NCBI GenBank assembly: GCA_037043015.1
Contig: CM073328.1
Location: 17,147,495-17,211,494 of the forward strand
Source of the DNA: Bryum argenteum
Taxonomy: Eukaryota; Streptophyta; Bryopsida; Bryales; Bryaceae
Direction: 5' to 3'
DNA: 64,000 nucleotides
Of the stretch, positions 35,774-46,419 are shown one piece after another; positions within the stretch are counted from its first letter, which is position 1, and each line of letters opens with the position of its first letter. The notes below the pieces were generated by a model. That model was not told where the DNA came from, made no database searches, and saw only the letters and a list, made by a program, of their open reading frames with translations. Made by a program: the position numbers and the translations under genes.

Positions 35774-36319
35774 CCCCTAAGAGCCCAATCAACCATTTTA
35801 TGGTCGATCCCAAATTTTGAGGAGCTGTACTTGGATAGAAAAAGATTTTTTTTTTGAGATTTTTTTTTTAACAGAACAGAAGTTTGGTAAGTTGGGAACC
35901 ACATCCAATTTACAGAACCTTGTTTGGATTCATAGGTTGTTCACAATAAGCCTTCAAACACAAATAGGGCAAAGTTTTCTTAGTGTAAGATAACTTACTA
36001 TTTTGGGAAACTAATAAGGTTCCTCATAGGTCACTTGTGGCCTCTCTCTATTTTATCATATAATATGTGATTTTAGCCAATCATAGCAATTTCCAATTAC
36101 TAATAATAGAAATTACATATTATATTGTTTTTCAAAGTTTTACTCTCTTTAATTAATTTTGAAACATTTCTTACTTATTTCAGAAAATTGAACTGTATAG
36201 ACCTACTTTAGGGTTTAAGGTCTCTATACTATCTTTGGAGCGCTTCTTCATAAGGGTTACTGAATTCATATTTTATAACACATCTAAGTATTTCTTCAAA
36301 CCCCTCGGGCCTTAAGGGG
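35774..36319. mobile_element. TTAA-flanked piggyBac-type MITE
   Basis: 546 bp. Left end CCCCTAAGAGCCCAATCAACC, right end read inward CCCCTTAAGGCCC, flanked by TTAA at 35,770-35,773 and 36,320-36,323. Relative of 26,711-27,559. Confidence 0.78.
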
Positions 36320-36453
36320 TTAAGAGACCCAAGCTGTCTTTATGTGTTGATAATCACAAAGGCACTCAAACATATGACTTGTTGTATTAAGAAGTCATCA
36401 CACTCAAGTGCTCATGCATTGATTTTAGAATTCCCAAAAGGTTCATTGCTTCA

Positions 36454-36470
36454 CCACACACACACAGACA

Positions 36471-36523
<53 letters not shown>

Positions 36524-36540
36524 AAAAAAGAAAAAAGAAA
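36454..36540. repeat. CA repeat plus long A-rich tract
   Basis: A short CA run, then about 50 consecutive A (36,472-36,521), then A with scattered G. It may be a retroposon tail, but no body or target duplication is visible. Confidence 0.9.
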
Positions 36541-37371
36541 GTTTTATATATCCAACACTAAATGTGCTAATGTAGATTTTTGAAGTTACAAATTAGTACA
36601 AATCATGTTAAAAGTTGACAATCAGTGTTCTAACGCTAAGGAGTCAATTGACATCTAGCGTATCCGTCGGCTATTATTGTTCCCAACATTAATCTACCTA
36701 TTTAGTGTGGTGAAAAACAAGCAGTGTGGCTCCGGCATCAAGAGGGGTGATCAACAAAGGCACGCAAAGTAATGGGTAGTCTGAGCGGCTGACCTTGCCA
36801 TAGTGTTGCGCCTCATTGTCCAGCCAAAATTTTGAGGGGTTAATGTTGCCCTCACTTTGAGTGACTCTGCCCTCACCTGTCCTATCAATCCATGAAGGTT
36901 TTAACGATAATTTCTCGGTCTAAAATGAGAGTATTTTTGGAACTAAGAATGTGCAAAGTAGAATTTTGGTGAGTATAGTCTTATATGCAATTAAAGGAAC
37001 TTCATTTGGGTACGTAGATTATTTGGTATAAGCCTTTAAAAGAAGTCTCGCAATGCATTTTCGTTAGCACTTTAGAGGCCAAAGTCTACACCAATTATAT
37101 CTCAGAATTGGTTTGAGATGGGCATCAACTCCAAATGCTCAGCATCAAAAACAAATTACAAAGGCACGGATAGTGTAAGAGTTATTGATAACTCCTCCTA
37201 TTAATCTCTAATATTCTTTTTATGAAGGTTATTACATATATTTATAGTGATGTGTGACTTAAAGAGTTGAAGAAGGAGATGATAGTTATAAACCTTAGCT
37301 TTTTAGTTCACTATGTATTAGTGTGATTATATTGTAATGCTTGTTTGAAGTCAACTCCCTAATTTTTTTTG
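36541..37371. other. Intergenic DNA, nothing recognised
   Basis: GAGGGGTTAA at 36,834-36,843 could be the end of another TTAA-type element, but no mate was found. Confidence 0.4.
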
Positions 37372-37375
37372 TTAA

Positions 37376-38302
37376 CCCCTAAAAATCCAAGCGTTTTTTG
37401 GCCTTCCAAAACCAAAAACTGTGATTTTCTACCACCTTGTTTGAATTGAGATATGGTCAAAAAATTTATTGTTTTTCTGTACTTTCAACCGTAAGATCTC
37501 AAACCCACCTACTATTTGTACTACCATGTGAAATTTCAACCGTTGGATCTTCACCGTTTGTGAGATCTTAACATTCAAAGTTGGTGCAGAAGTTTTTTTG
37601 GGCATTGCTTGTAAGACATTGTTTCCATGGAGCATAGGTAAAATTGAAGATTGTTACCCCAAACATAATTCCCATATTTTTTCCCATGTAGATAATCAAG
37701 TTGGGTACGCTCATGCAAAATTTTGGAAACTCATTCCATTTGTGTGACCTTCATGCAAATTATTTCCTAGAAGGTCTAAAAACATCGATATAGTAAAACA
37801 TGCATTTCCTTCGATATATTTGATTTAATTAAAAATCCAATCGGCAAGTAGGTGCCTTTATGAGTTTGTGGAATTTGAGAAAAAAAAAATTGGAAAAATT
37901 CCAAAACCTCAAATTTTGACAAATTTTGTAAGAGTTAATTCAGAAATTACTAGAAATTGTGAAGATTGTTTTTGTAATTTTTGAGGGCTGCCCTTGTGAA
38001 ATTCACAAACTTTTTGAGTTAGCTCACTTTGGAACTCAAGTAGTAATCTGGTCATGAACATATTTCCAAAAAAAAATCTCAAAAAAGTACTAAATTTAAA
38101 CTGCCCCAGTTCGGCTCGCAAACCAAGAATTGTCGTAGAAGACTCAAAAATTGGAATTTGGCTTTGCAAATTTTACCACATACACTTTGCAGTATAGGGA
38201 GCACCCATTAAAAAATTTGGGCAAAAGTATTACTTTTAACCTATTCATCTAGGCTGCCCAAAATAGCAAAAGCCCGATTTGGTCCTCTTGGATCTTTAGG
38301 GG
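37376..38302 (-). mobile_element. TTAA-flanked piggyBac-type MITE
   Basis: 927 bp with TIRs CCCCTAAAAATCCAAG and, read inward from the right, CCCCTAAAGATCCAAG (one difference), flanked by TTAA at 37,372-37,375 and 38,303-38,306. In reverse it is colinear with 23,007-23,875, which makes it the most complete representative of this subfamily in the window. Confidence 0.85.
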
Positions 38303-38306
38303 TTAA

Positions 38307-39270
38307 CTGAATGCTTGTTTTTCATTAAATTCTTAAATTGCATATTTCTTTTTCATTGGTAAAACAATATTTACTCTCACAAAGGATAGTTCTCATATGA
38401 ATGCTCTACAAGAAACTAAGATTATGAATTCATATTATCTTATAAAAAATGTAAAAAACATCCATTGACTTGTTTATTAAGAAGAAAGTTGTAGCATCCT
38501 ACCCCTTGTGCTTTCAGGGATTAACCTCTTTAGGACTAAGGTGGGTTCACCAAGAAACAAACTTTGTGAGTCTAGTTTGAGTTCAGAGGGGAATTATTTT
38601 GAATTCAATGTTTCACTTTCTGATAAAACAAACTCAAATTCTATAGTCCTCGCAAGATTGCCTAGAACTTCATTACCGTAACACCATAGCAGGTTCGCCA
38701 CCTGCCGCACGAATATTTAATTTTTTTGAAAAAATAAGGTTCGCCTCCCAAAAAATGATTTTTTTGAGGTTCGTTTTCTTAGTTATTTGATAAAAAAATT
38801 ATTCGTGTGCAAGAGATAGATGTACTTAACTTTTCATCTTGATTTCATTCTTCATCAATTTTTGGCGGCCATACTTGGATAACCTAACTACGGTACATAT
38901 TTACTGATTTCCTGTACTTTTGTTTTTATTTTGGTACAATTTTAATGTTATTCGTTTCTTTTTTCTTGTAATTTCTGTTTTTTTACGTTTTCTTTTTTTG
39001 AGAATTATTTATGAACGAAAGTGCTATGGTGTTACGGTATGTAGTGATTTCTTGTATGAGGCTTTTAATTTTTTACACAAAATTCGCAAACTTTCTTTGA
39101 GGATACTTTGTGTCTCATAGTCCTCTAGGGTTTAAACCAAACCCAGACTATGGTTCCACTTCACTGGACAAGGTGGAGAGTTGCGTCGCAAAAGTTTTGG
39201 ATGAAGAAAATCCTTTATTGTTTCGGAAATGATTTAAACATTACCGGTGCATGTGGAAAAGTGATACCAA
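38307..39270. other. AT-rich DNA, nothing recognised
   Basis: Some T-rich runs; no gene or repeat supported. Confidence 0.4.
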
Positions 39271-39279
39271 ACTAACAAA

Positions 39280-40080
39280 TGTTTATTATGCCTTATGTAT
39301 TATTATGCCTTATTTATTATTATGATTCCAATCATTTTCAAAAGAATACAAGATGTGACATTGATTCAAGTCATGGTTACGTTCCAAAATGTCTACTAAA
39401 CGGATGTTCATATCTACCAATGTCTTTAATTGAGCTCACCAAATACAAGGTCATAAAATGCTCTTGGTCACATACGCATAATATGATTAGTTAAACAAAT
39501 TATTTATTTATTTTTGTGTTTTCCTATAGCTTGTGTAAAAAAGTTCAACACTCACTTACGTGAGAAACATGAAACTAGCCAAATATAATCAACACCACAA
39601 TAAACAAACCCCATACACTATTAACATAAGAGTCGGTGCACATAAATAGGCATAGAAAAGGTAAAATCCCCCCACCCTCCTCATGCCTTACCGTTTGTGG
39701 TAGCTACCAAGGAGGTCAAAAGCCTCATCATCTCATGATTCTTATCATGTTTTTTTCCCTCTTAGTAGTTGTTGCGAAGTCTTGCCTCTCCCCCATCATA
39801 CTTCCTTCTCTCTTGGTAGCTGTTGGTCCCCATTGCCCCTTCCCAATAGCCTATTCCATGGTCCCTGCTAGAGAAGTTATTTACTAGCCTCATGTTCTAT
39901 CTTTCCTTCTCTTTGCCATGTTCATAGTAGCTTTGAATTCAAACCTTCTTCTTTACGCCCTCAGCAATCATGCTTAATCACCCACTAATCACCCACTGAC
40001 CACTCTTTACATTAATTGAGGAGAAAATTTCATATGTATCATAGAGTTGACACCCTTTGAAAAAAAGAGATTTAATACAT
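39280..40080. repeat. Diverged segmental duplication, copy 1
   Basis: Three blocks recur downstream: 39,281-39,510 with 41,760-41,970 ('atgtcttYaattgagc', 'taaaatgctcttg.tcacatac', 'taatatgatta'); 39,560-39,655 with 42,165-42,260 ('gaaacatgaaactagccaaa'); 39,895-40,080 with 41,085-41,230 ('ttccctttgcca', 'catatgtatc'). The order is A-B-C here and C-A-B downstream, as expected from two tandem units offset by one block. Confidence 0.6.
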
Positions 40081-40119
40081 TTTGAAAGAGGTCATTCAAA
40101 TGTTAAATACAAATGTTAC

Positions 40120-40276
40120 ATCTCCTAGGAATAAGAATTTGAAGAGCCTCAAGTCATATATGATTCCAAATATGTTCATTTTTGCCCTCAAAACATCACT
40201 TTCCCTTCTAATAACAAGGAAATGGAACATTTTTTTCCAGCTTTCAACGTTACGGTCTCGGTCTCACGAATGTTAA
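40120..40276. repeat. Fragment of a TTAA-type element
   Basis: 'Cctaggaataagaatttgaagagcctca' and the following blocks match the 63.3-63.7-kb element interior. Ends absent. (Only the first 20 bases are diagnostic: cctaggaataagaatttgaa.). Confidence 0.5.
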
Positions 40277-40364
40277 GGAATTTTTGTTTAAATTTTTGGA
40301 TGCATATGCACATATAAGTAAACTAATAAATCCTACCATTACATATTTCCAAATTCATTCTTAA

Positions 40365-40611
40365 CCCCTGAGCGCCCATGCGGACTAAATGTGTCCGCCA
40401 GTCAGAAGTCAACCATTGTTTGACCATTATAGAAACCAAATCCGTGCGGTGAAATCCATCCCAATTTTTCCCACACCTTCGCATCCCTGTTCTTCATGTT
40501 TCTCAACGGTGAAATTGAAAATAATCAATTTCTGTAGAATTGGCACCCGATAAGCTTGGGCACGGTCTGCACACCTTGATTTTCGGGCTTTTTGGAGGGG
40601 GCGCTCAGGGG
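40365..40611. mobile_element. Compact TTAA-flanked piggyBac-type MITE
   Basis: 247 bp. TIR CCCCTGAGCGCCC is repeated exactly in inverted form at the right end (GGGCGCTCAGGGG), with TTAA at 40,361-40,364 and 40,612-40,615. No coding. Confidence 0.88.
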
Positions 40612-40658
40612 TTAAGTGAAGATTCTTACTCTACGTTGTAAGAAGGTATATTTGAAGG

Positions 40659-41015
40659 AGGCACCACAAGCCTTGGCTTGGTGGTTAGGGCTTAGGCCCC
40701 CAATGAGGAGGTCGTGGGTTCTATTCCCCATGCCGGCATGGTGCTCACCACTATAGTCCACCCAACTATTGTGGGGGGTCCTTGGACCTTGTTGTATGGG
40801 TACCTCAAAGCCCTTTGGGGGGATACTATGTCAAGTATCTTCAAGGCATTAGTAACTAGGCTAGAAACTAGCGTAGTTATAGTGTCCACCCTCGAGAGGG
40901 GGAAGTAGTATTGTTTCAATTTCCCCTTGTCCGGTGGCCATCGGGATATTAGCATTACGAACGGACACTTCATTCACGCCGGCCCCTTGGAAAGGGACTG
41001 GAGTTTCTATCTATC
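40659..41015 (+). mobile_element. tRNA-derived SINE, copy 2
   Basis: 357 bp with a 12-bp target duplication TATATTTGAAGG (40,647-40,658 and 41,016-41,027). A box 40,674-40,684 and B box 40,717-40,727 are identical to copy 1. Only a handful of differences from copy 1 across the whole length. Confidence 0.92.
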
Positions 41016-41079
41016 TATATTTGAAGGTAATGCATGCAAATGGTGCCTTGAACATGTGGAGATAATCTAATGGCTGGCT

Positions 41080-41720
41080 TATGTCCAATCCCTCCTTCCC
41101 TTTGCCACATTCTCGGTGGTTTTGAATTTAAATTGCTTGTTTTACACTTGAGCCGTCATGCATATCATCCATATGTATCTAAGAGTTCACACTTTTGTAA
41201 GAAATATTTAAGGCAATTTGAAATGGAATATTTAGAATATTCAATAATATCTCCAAATAGTCAATTTTATGGTGGATATTGAGAATAGAAGCATGCAAAA
41301 GTAAATTCATCAATATGATGAAAATGACAAATTTTATGTAATTACATATACGTGGTTATGGACAAACTTTGAACACATCTTTCTACTTGTGGAGATAAAG
41401 TGCATTTATCATTCATATCTTGTGATTCATAAACTTGGAGAATGAGAGATGTCATGTTTGAAGCACGAAATAGGTGAAAATGGCATAGGGTAAGGGGGAC
41501 ACCATACGGTTACGGGGACATGGATTATAACGTGACACCGTAACGGGGACACGGATGGTATCGTAACAAGACCATTTGTAGATGAAACTTTTTAGGTAAC
41601 AAGTATCAATATAGGGAAAATTGGGGGCAAAGACCTTTAAATGAAAAAAGTATTTAAGTAGGCGTGGCAACGGGCCATGGCATACTAACATTTATTAGAT
41701 TTTCATTTTAATTTTAAGAG

Positions 41721-41765
<45 letters not shown>

Positions 41766-42260
41766 TATCACTATAATTCCAATAATTCTTAAGAGAGTAT
41801 TTTTGAAAACACACGAATTTGAAAATGAGTAATTTTTATACATATTGTTTCAAAATGTTCATTGACTAGAAGTCAAATATTAAACAATGTCTTCAATTGA
41901 GCCTATAACCCAAAGTTATAAAATGCTCTTGTTCACATACATATAATATGATTATTTGAATAAGATGATTTGTAATGTTTACCTGATGTTAGTGTGAAAG
42001 TATGGACACTTATTTAGAGAGTGAAGTTGTGCTTACAAAGGAGGCTTAAAATAATTACGATACACATGCCATGGTCCAATTCCAATACAAAAAATTGGTA
42101 GGTTTGAGTTGATCATCCAATGATAATAGAGTGTACCCCTTTGAACAAACCATCCAATGGGAAACATGAAACTAGCCAAAGATAATCAAATACCATAGCA
42201 AGCAAATCCCATAGACACCATTAAAACAAGAGCATGTGCACGTAACATTCGAAATTAAAA
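41080..42260. repeat. Diverged segmental duplication, copy 2
   Basis: Counterpart of 39,280-40,080. Between blocks, 41,500-41,575 has degenerate 'gtaacggggacacgga' repeats. Confidence 0.55.
41721..41762. repeat. (AT)n microsatellite
   Basis: About 20 uninterrupted dinucleotides. Confidence 0.97.
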
Positions 42261-42680
42261 CTCGGAGTCACCACCGGATGTTGCACAAAATTCTGTCAAA
42301 ACACTCACTCAAGAAAAGCGGCAAAAACACATGGTGGGGTGGAGAAGTAACCCGGAGCGAAAGAAAGTGAGCTCGGACGGGAGCAAGCAAGATGACGATG
42401 GTGAATGAGACTGATCGAGGGTGGGGTTTTATCACAATCATGGCTTGCATTTCTTGGCCGGGCCGGACGCCTGTAAAAGAGTGCTACAAGCATTTCTCAG
42501 AGCCCCATCAGCCAATGGGATTTTTTTTTAGAATTCCTAGAATTTTCTATTTGGATCTCACTAATGTCTTCGATAATATTGAATTCAAAATTGGAGCCTG
42601 CAGCCCCAAATTACTCTAAGAGAGTAGTCTTGCCATTTTAAGCCTGAACATTAAAAATTTAGGAGCTCTTTACGCCTCCC
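42261..42680 (+). repeat. Island fragment
   Basis: 42,505-42,680 matches the 3' end of island 2 (34,340-34,555). Upstream DNA is GC-richer but not clearly alignable. 42,690-42,998 holds nothing recognised. Confidence 0.5.
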
Positions 42681-43002
42681 TTGCCCCTCGAGAAACGCTC
42701 ATAATACTGATTTACAACACTGATTTACAGTGATCCGGTCGGGCCCTCTTACAATCACAGCGGCCCTTTAACTAAGGTCAACATGCCTATTCCCGAGCAT
42801 TTAAGGGGTTTTTGTAGTTCTTCATAAAATTAAAACATGAAATTTTTCCCTCAGATTAGCAAATCCAGTAGAAAATTAGTTCAAGTTGAATCATAATCTT
42901 CTTAATAATTCTCCATTAATTATAAATTTCCAAAGTAGGAGACAAGTAGACTCCTATAATGGGGCATTGGTGGGGCATTAAACCGTGCGTTTCATTGCTT
43001 AA

Positions 43003-43588
43003 CCCTTAATTGTCACCGGTGGCCAAACTGGTCACCAAGGTCATTGTTTTTGCTTTTGGGGTCCGACAGAGTGGTAGGGTGCAAATCTCGTCCAAAGGCA
43101 CCCCTATTCTTTTGTTTTTCCGAATCCAATGCTCCTTCCCGATCGCCTTCTTGAGGTTTGTGTGATCCGCGCGAAATTGTAGGGGCTACGTGATCCCATG
43201 GTCAATGCTCTTTGACTTGGCCTTTCTTTTTATTTTTTTGACGATTTTTTTTCAAAATAATAAAAAATCTTCATCTTTATCCCTATACCGTGCTCTATGA
43301 TGCCAATTTTCAGAAAAAAATGACCCAAGGGAGGAAAAACCAAAAAAGCAATACAATATTTCTCACTCATGATCAGCAACCAAAACATTTTTTTCTCAAC
43401 GGTGCCATTTTTTGAGATTTTACCCGATGTGATCGATCTTTTTTGCATTGGTCACATCACCAAGTTACCTTGATAACCACCGTTTCCGATTCTCAAAATT
43501 GTTTTACCTTGAGTGCAGAAATAAGGCCAGAAGACAATGAGGTTGCATTTCTCTCCAATTTGTGGAAAACAAGGATGTCAATTAAGGG
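43003..43588. mobile_element. TTAA-flanked piggyBac-type MITE
   Basis: 586 bp. CCCTTAATTGTCA at the left and CCCTTAATTGACA read inward from the right, flanked by TTAA at 42,999-43,002 and 43,589-43,592. No coding. Confidence 0.82.
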
Positions 43589-43592
43589 TTAA

Positions 43593-44130
43593 TGTCCATC
43601 ACACACCAACCCACATGTGGACAAGAACCACCCTGAGGGAGGAAAGCACTTGGCATTTGTGTAAGAGGCAAGTTATTAATGAGCTCCACTTCGGTGGTGG
43701 GATGCTCGGTTTAATTTGGGCATGTAGAGTTCGATTTTAGGAAGGCGCTCGGAAATAGGTTGATCAACCGTAGCGTTGACAGCAGCGGCAAAGTTCGTGT
43801 GCAGTGCGTGATTGATGCGGCCTTGCGTTCATGACCATCTTGACCTAATTATTGGAATATATCTCATGGGTGAACTAAATATGAAATGTGTTTATAAAAA
43901 TATTAATGGATTGACTTCAATAATAATATTTGCTAGTACAAAATATATGATTTGATGTTTTATGATTCCAATTATAAAAAGTGGTGTGGAATATTTGGTC
44001 AAATTCATAGTTGCAACATGCTTATTAAAACTTAGAACTGTGCTTTGAAACCGGTTTTCAATAACATTGATTCTACAATAGGAGTATCACCAATTAATTT
44101 TGATGTTACAATCAATTTTTTTATTAACTT
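43593..44130. other. Intergenic DNA upstream of the gypsy element
   Basis: Nothing recognised. TGATGTTA at 44,100-44,107 happens to match the start of the 3' LTR, but the following bases do not continue the match. Confidence 0.4.
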
Positions 44131-44154
44131 AGAAGCATCCTAGCTCGTAGAAGT

Positions 44155-44252
44155 TCTAGAAGCATCCTAGCTCGTAGAAGTTCTAGAAGCATCCTAGCTC
44201 GTAGAAGTTCTAGAAGCTTCTTGGGTTCTAGAAGCTTCTTGGGTTCTAGAAG
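44155..44252 (+). promoter_or_regulatory. Heat-shock-element motifs in 5' LTR
   Basis: TTCTAGAAG occurs at each repeat junction, and TTCTAGAAGCTTC (TTCnnGAAnnTTC) occurs twice just upstream of the TATA box. Alternating nGAAn/nTTCn units are the binding sites of heat-shock factors. The 3' LTR has a longer array. Confidence 0.65.
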
Positions 44253-44295
44253 TATATATAGGAGTCGAGGCTGAAGAGTTCTTCAGTCTCGACAA
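44253..44295 (+). promoter_or_regulatory. TATA box and predicted transcript start
   Basis: TATATATA at 44,253-44,260. A start about 32 nt downstream would be at 44,285, where the sequence is AGTCTCGACAA. The region 44,264-44,293 can also fold into a near-perfect stem (GTCGAGGCTGAAGA with TCTTCAGTCTCGAC). Confidence 0.65.
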
Positions 44296-44421
44296 CGCAT
44301 CTCTTGGAGCTCTAGCTCACCTCTCTTGGTGTTATTCGTGTACTCTTCTTGTTAATCCAAGCTCTTGTCAGTTTTCGTTAGTTTCCAGATATTCTTGTCA
44401 TCTGTTTCCGTGTCCCTGACA

Positions 44422-44437
44422 GTTTGTCGAGACTACC
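44422..44437 (+). other. Self-priming-type primer-binding site
   Basis: Two bases after the 5' LTR, TTGTCGAGACT (44,424-44,434) is the exact reverse complement of AGTCTCGACAA at the predicted RNA 5' end (44,285-44,295). Tf1/sushi elements prime reverse transcription from their own 5' end by an 11-nt match of this sort. No tRNA-type site lies at this position. Confidence 0.75.
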
Positions 44438-44610
44438 TTTTCACAGATATCAGAGCTAGTCCCTTCTTGTTGGAGAGAGTGGATTACCCCTCTTCTTGGA
44501 GTCTTGAGGCGTTTTAGAGGTTGCGGAGTACCCTCCTTTAAACCAATATTGTTCTCTTGTCAAATTTTTTCTTTTCATTCGTAGATTTGGTCAAAGATCA
44601 AGACGTCAAT

Positions 44611-46317
44611 ATGGCTGAAAATTTGGAATCCAAATTGGACGCCATCATGAATGCTCTTGCTACGTTAACACAGAGACAAGCGGAGATAGAAGGAGCCATG
44701 GCAAGACTTCACAGTGATGGAGCATCCGGGATAACATCATCCAGGATTCACCAGTCTCAAGCTACTACACCGGAGGAGGCGACTAAACCTTTAGTTCAAC
44801 AAAACCCAATGATTCAACAACGGAAGGAGCCTAGAGTTAATCTTCCTGACAAGTTCGACGGAACGCGTTCCAAGTTTCGAGGTTTTGTCAACCAAATCAG
44901 GTTGATAACGATTTCTGAAACTGAACGATATCCGACGGAGGAGGCGCGTGTTGGACTTGTTGGAACTCTGTTTACAGGACAAGCTGTGTCGTGGTTTGCC
45001 CCATTGTTCGAGAAATGATCGCCAATTCTGAGCAACTTTGAGACGTTCTTGGAAGCATTTGCAGAAGCATTTGGCGAACATGACAAGGTTCGATGGGCTA
45101 CAACAAAGATCCGATCACTCTGACAAGGGACGCGCTCTCGCATCGATCTCACGATCGGTTTCGGACAAATCAAGCTAGTGACATCAATCAAAGAAGAAGC
45201 ATTGGTGAGTCGGTTTTATTGGGGTTTGAGGATGATGTGAAGGACCTACTTTTATCCCTCCCCCGATCCGCAAACGCTCAACGAAGCCATTAGCCAAGTC
45301 AAAAGTCGACAACCGTTTATTCCAAATATCGTCAGACAAGAAATACCAAAAATACCAAACGAATCGCTACACCACGAGTATGTTGGCAAACAATTTGAGT
45401 TCTCATTCGGAGGCAGAAGCCAAGCAGATCAACGCGGTGCGTGTCAGACCTCTTACTCCAGAAGAAAAGAAACGGCGTATGGAAGAAGGACTCTGTTTGT
45501 ACTGCGGAGAAGAAGGCCACAAGGTTGGAAATTGCTCCAAGAAGCAGAACCGGAGCATTGTTAAGACTAGGAGTGCGGTGATCCCGGAAAACGACGATGC
45601 CCAGCCACAGTAGAAACCGTGCGGCTGGACGATTCAATGCCGCGACAACAATCAGGTTCCTCTTTCTCTGCCCAACCTGCCCATTGTTTTACAATTCCCT
45701 TGTCTCTTGGTCCTCAAAAACACAAAACTTTAGCGCTATTAGATTCGGGAGCATCTACTTGTTTTTTAGATGAAGAATTTGCTAACCGTCACAGGATTCG
45801 TCTAGTACAGAAATCCAAGCCTGTTCATGTAGAGGTGATAGATGGACGACCTTTATTGTCTGGCAGTGTCACCCATGAATCAGTACCTATAGAGGTGGCG
45901 TTTAAGGACCATAGTAATTACGTTGTTTTTAATGTCATTAGAACCCCGTCAAACCCTGTCATCCTAGGTCTCTCCTGGTTAGAACAACATAACCCTACCA
46001 TAGATTGGAAGTTGCGGAAAATGAATTTTTCCAAAGAACATTCTAAGAGCCAACCTAGTAGACATCCCAAGATAGGGAAACCATTGTTTATTGGAGCAAG
46101 GGCGTTCGTACGATCATCCAAAGAAAGAGCACCCTTCGTCATCTATGCAGCTCCAACTAGCACGGAGAAGAGTTCGACGGCAAGCATACCAGAACAATAC
46201 AAGGATTTTGAGGACATGTTTCAGAAGAAGAACGCGGACATGCTACCGGAGCATCGACCATACGACTGTGCCATAGACCTGCTAGAAGGAGCACAACCGC
46301 CTTTTGGCCCAATCTAA
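44611..46317 (+). pseudogene. Gypsy gag and protease region, fossil
   Basis: Begins MAENLESKLDAIMNAL with a heptad-like N-terminus, then the capsid-like segment VNLPDKFDGTRSKFRGFVNQ, a single CCHC knuckle CLYCGEEGHKVGNC (about 45,498-45,540) and a retropepsin segment with LALLDSGASTCFLD (about 45,730-45,770). Gag packages the RNA; protease cuts the polyprotein. About three breaks in this part. Confidence 0.88.
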
Positions 46318-46419
46318 TATCTCTCTCAAACGGAGTTAACGGAGCTGCGAAAATATATTGACGAAAATCTAGCGAAGAACTTCATTCGTCATTCAAAGTC
46401 GCCAGCTGGGGCACCGATC

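Larger units (their letters stand above)
44131..44421 (+). repeat. Gypsy 5' LTR
   Basis: Contains three 27-bp units 'agaagcatcctagctcgtag' + 'aagttct', two 18-bp units 'agaagcttcttgggttct', a TATA box and the R-U5 region ending TGTCCCTGACA. Matches 49,770-50,060. Confidence 0.9.

Noticed and set aside
36472-36540. Long A tract as the tail of a processed pseudogene or LINE
   Set aside because: No body with coding resemblance and no flanking duplication could be found upstream.
44100-44107. TGATGTTA as the true start of the gypsy 5' LTR
   Set aside because: It matches the first 8 bases of the 3' LTR, but the next bases do not, so the match may be chance. The LTR was started where continuous similarity begins.
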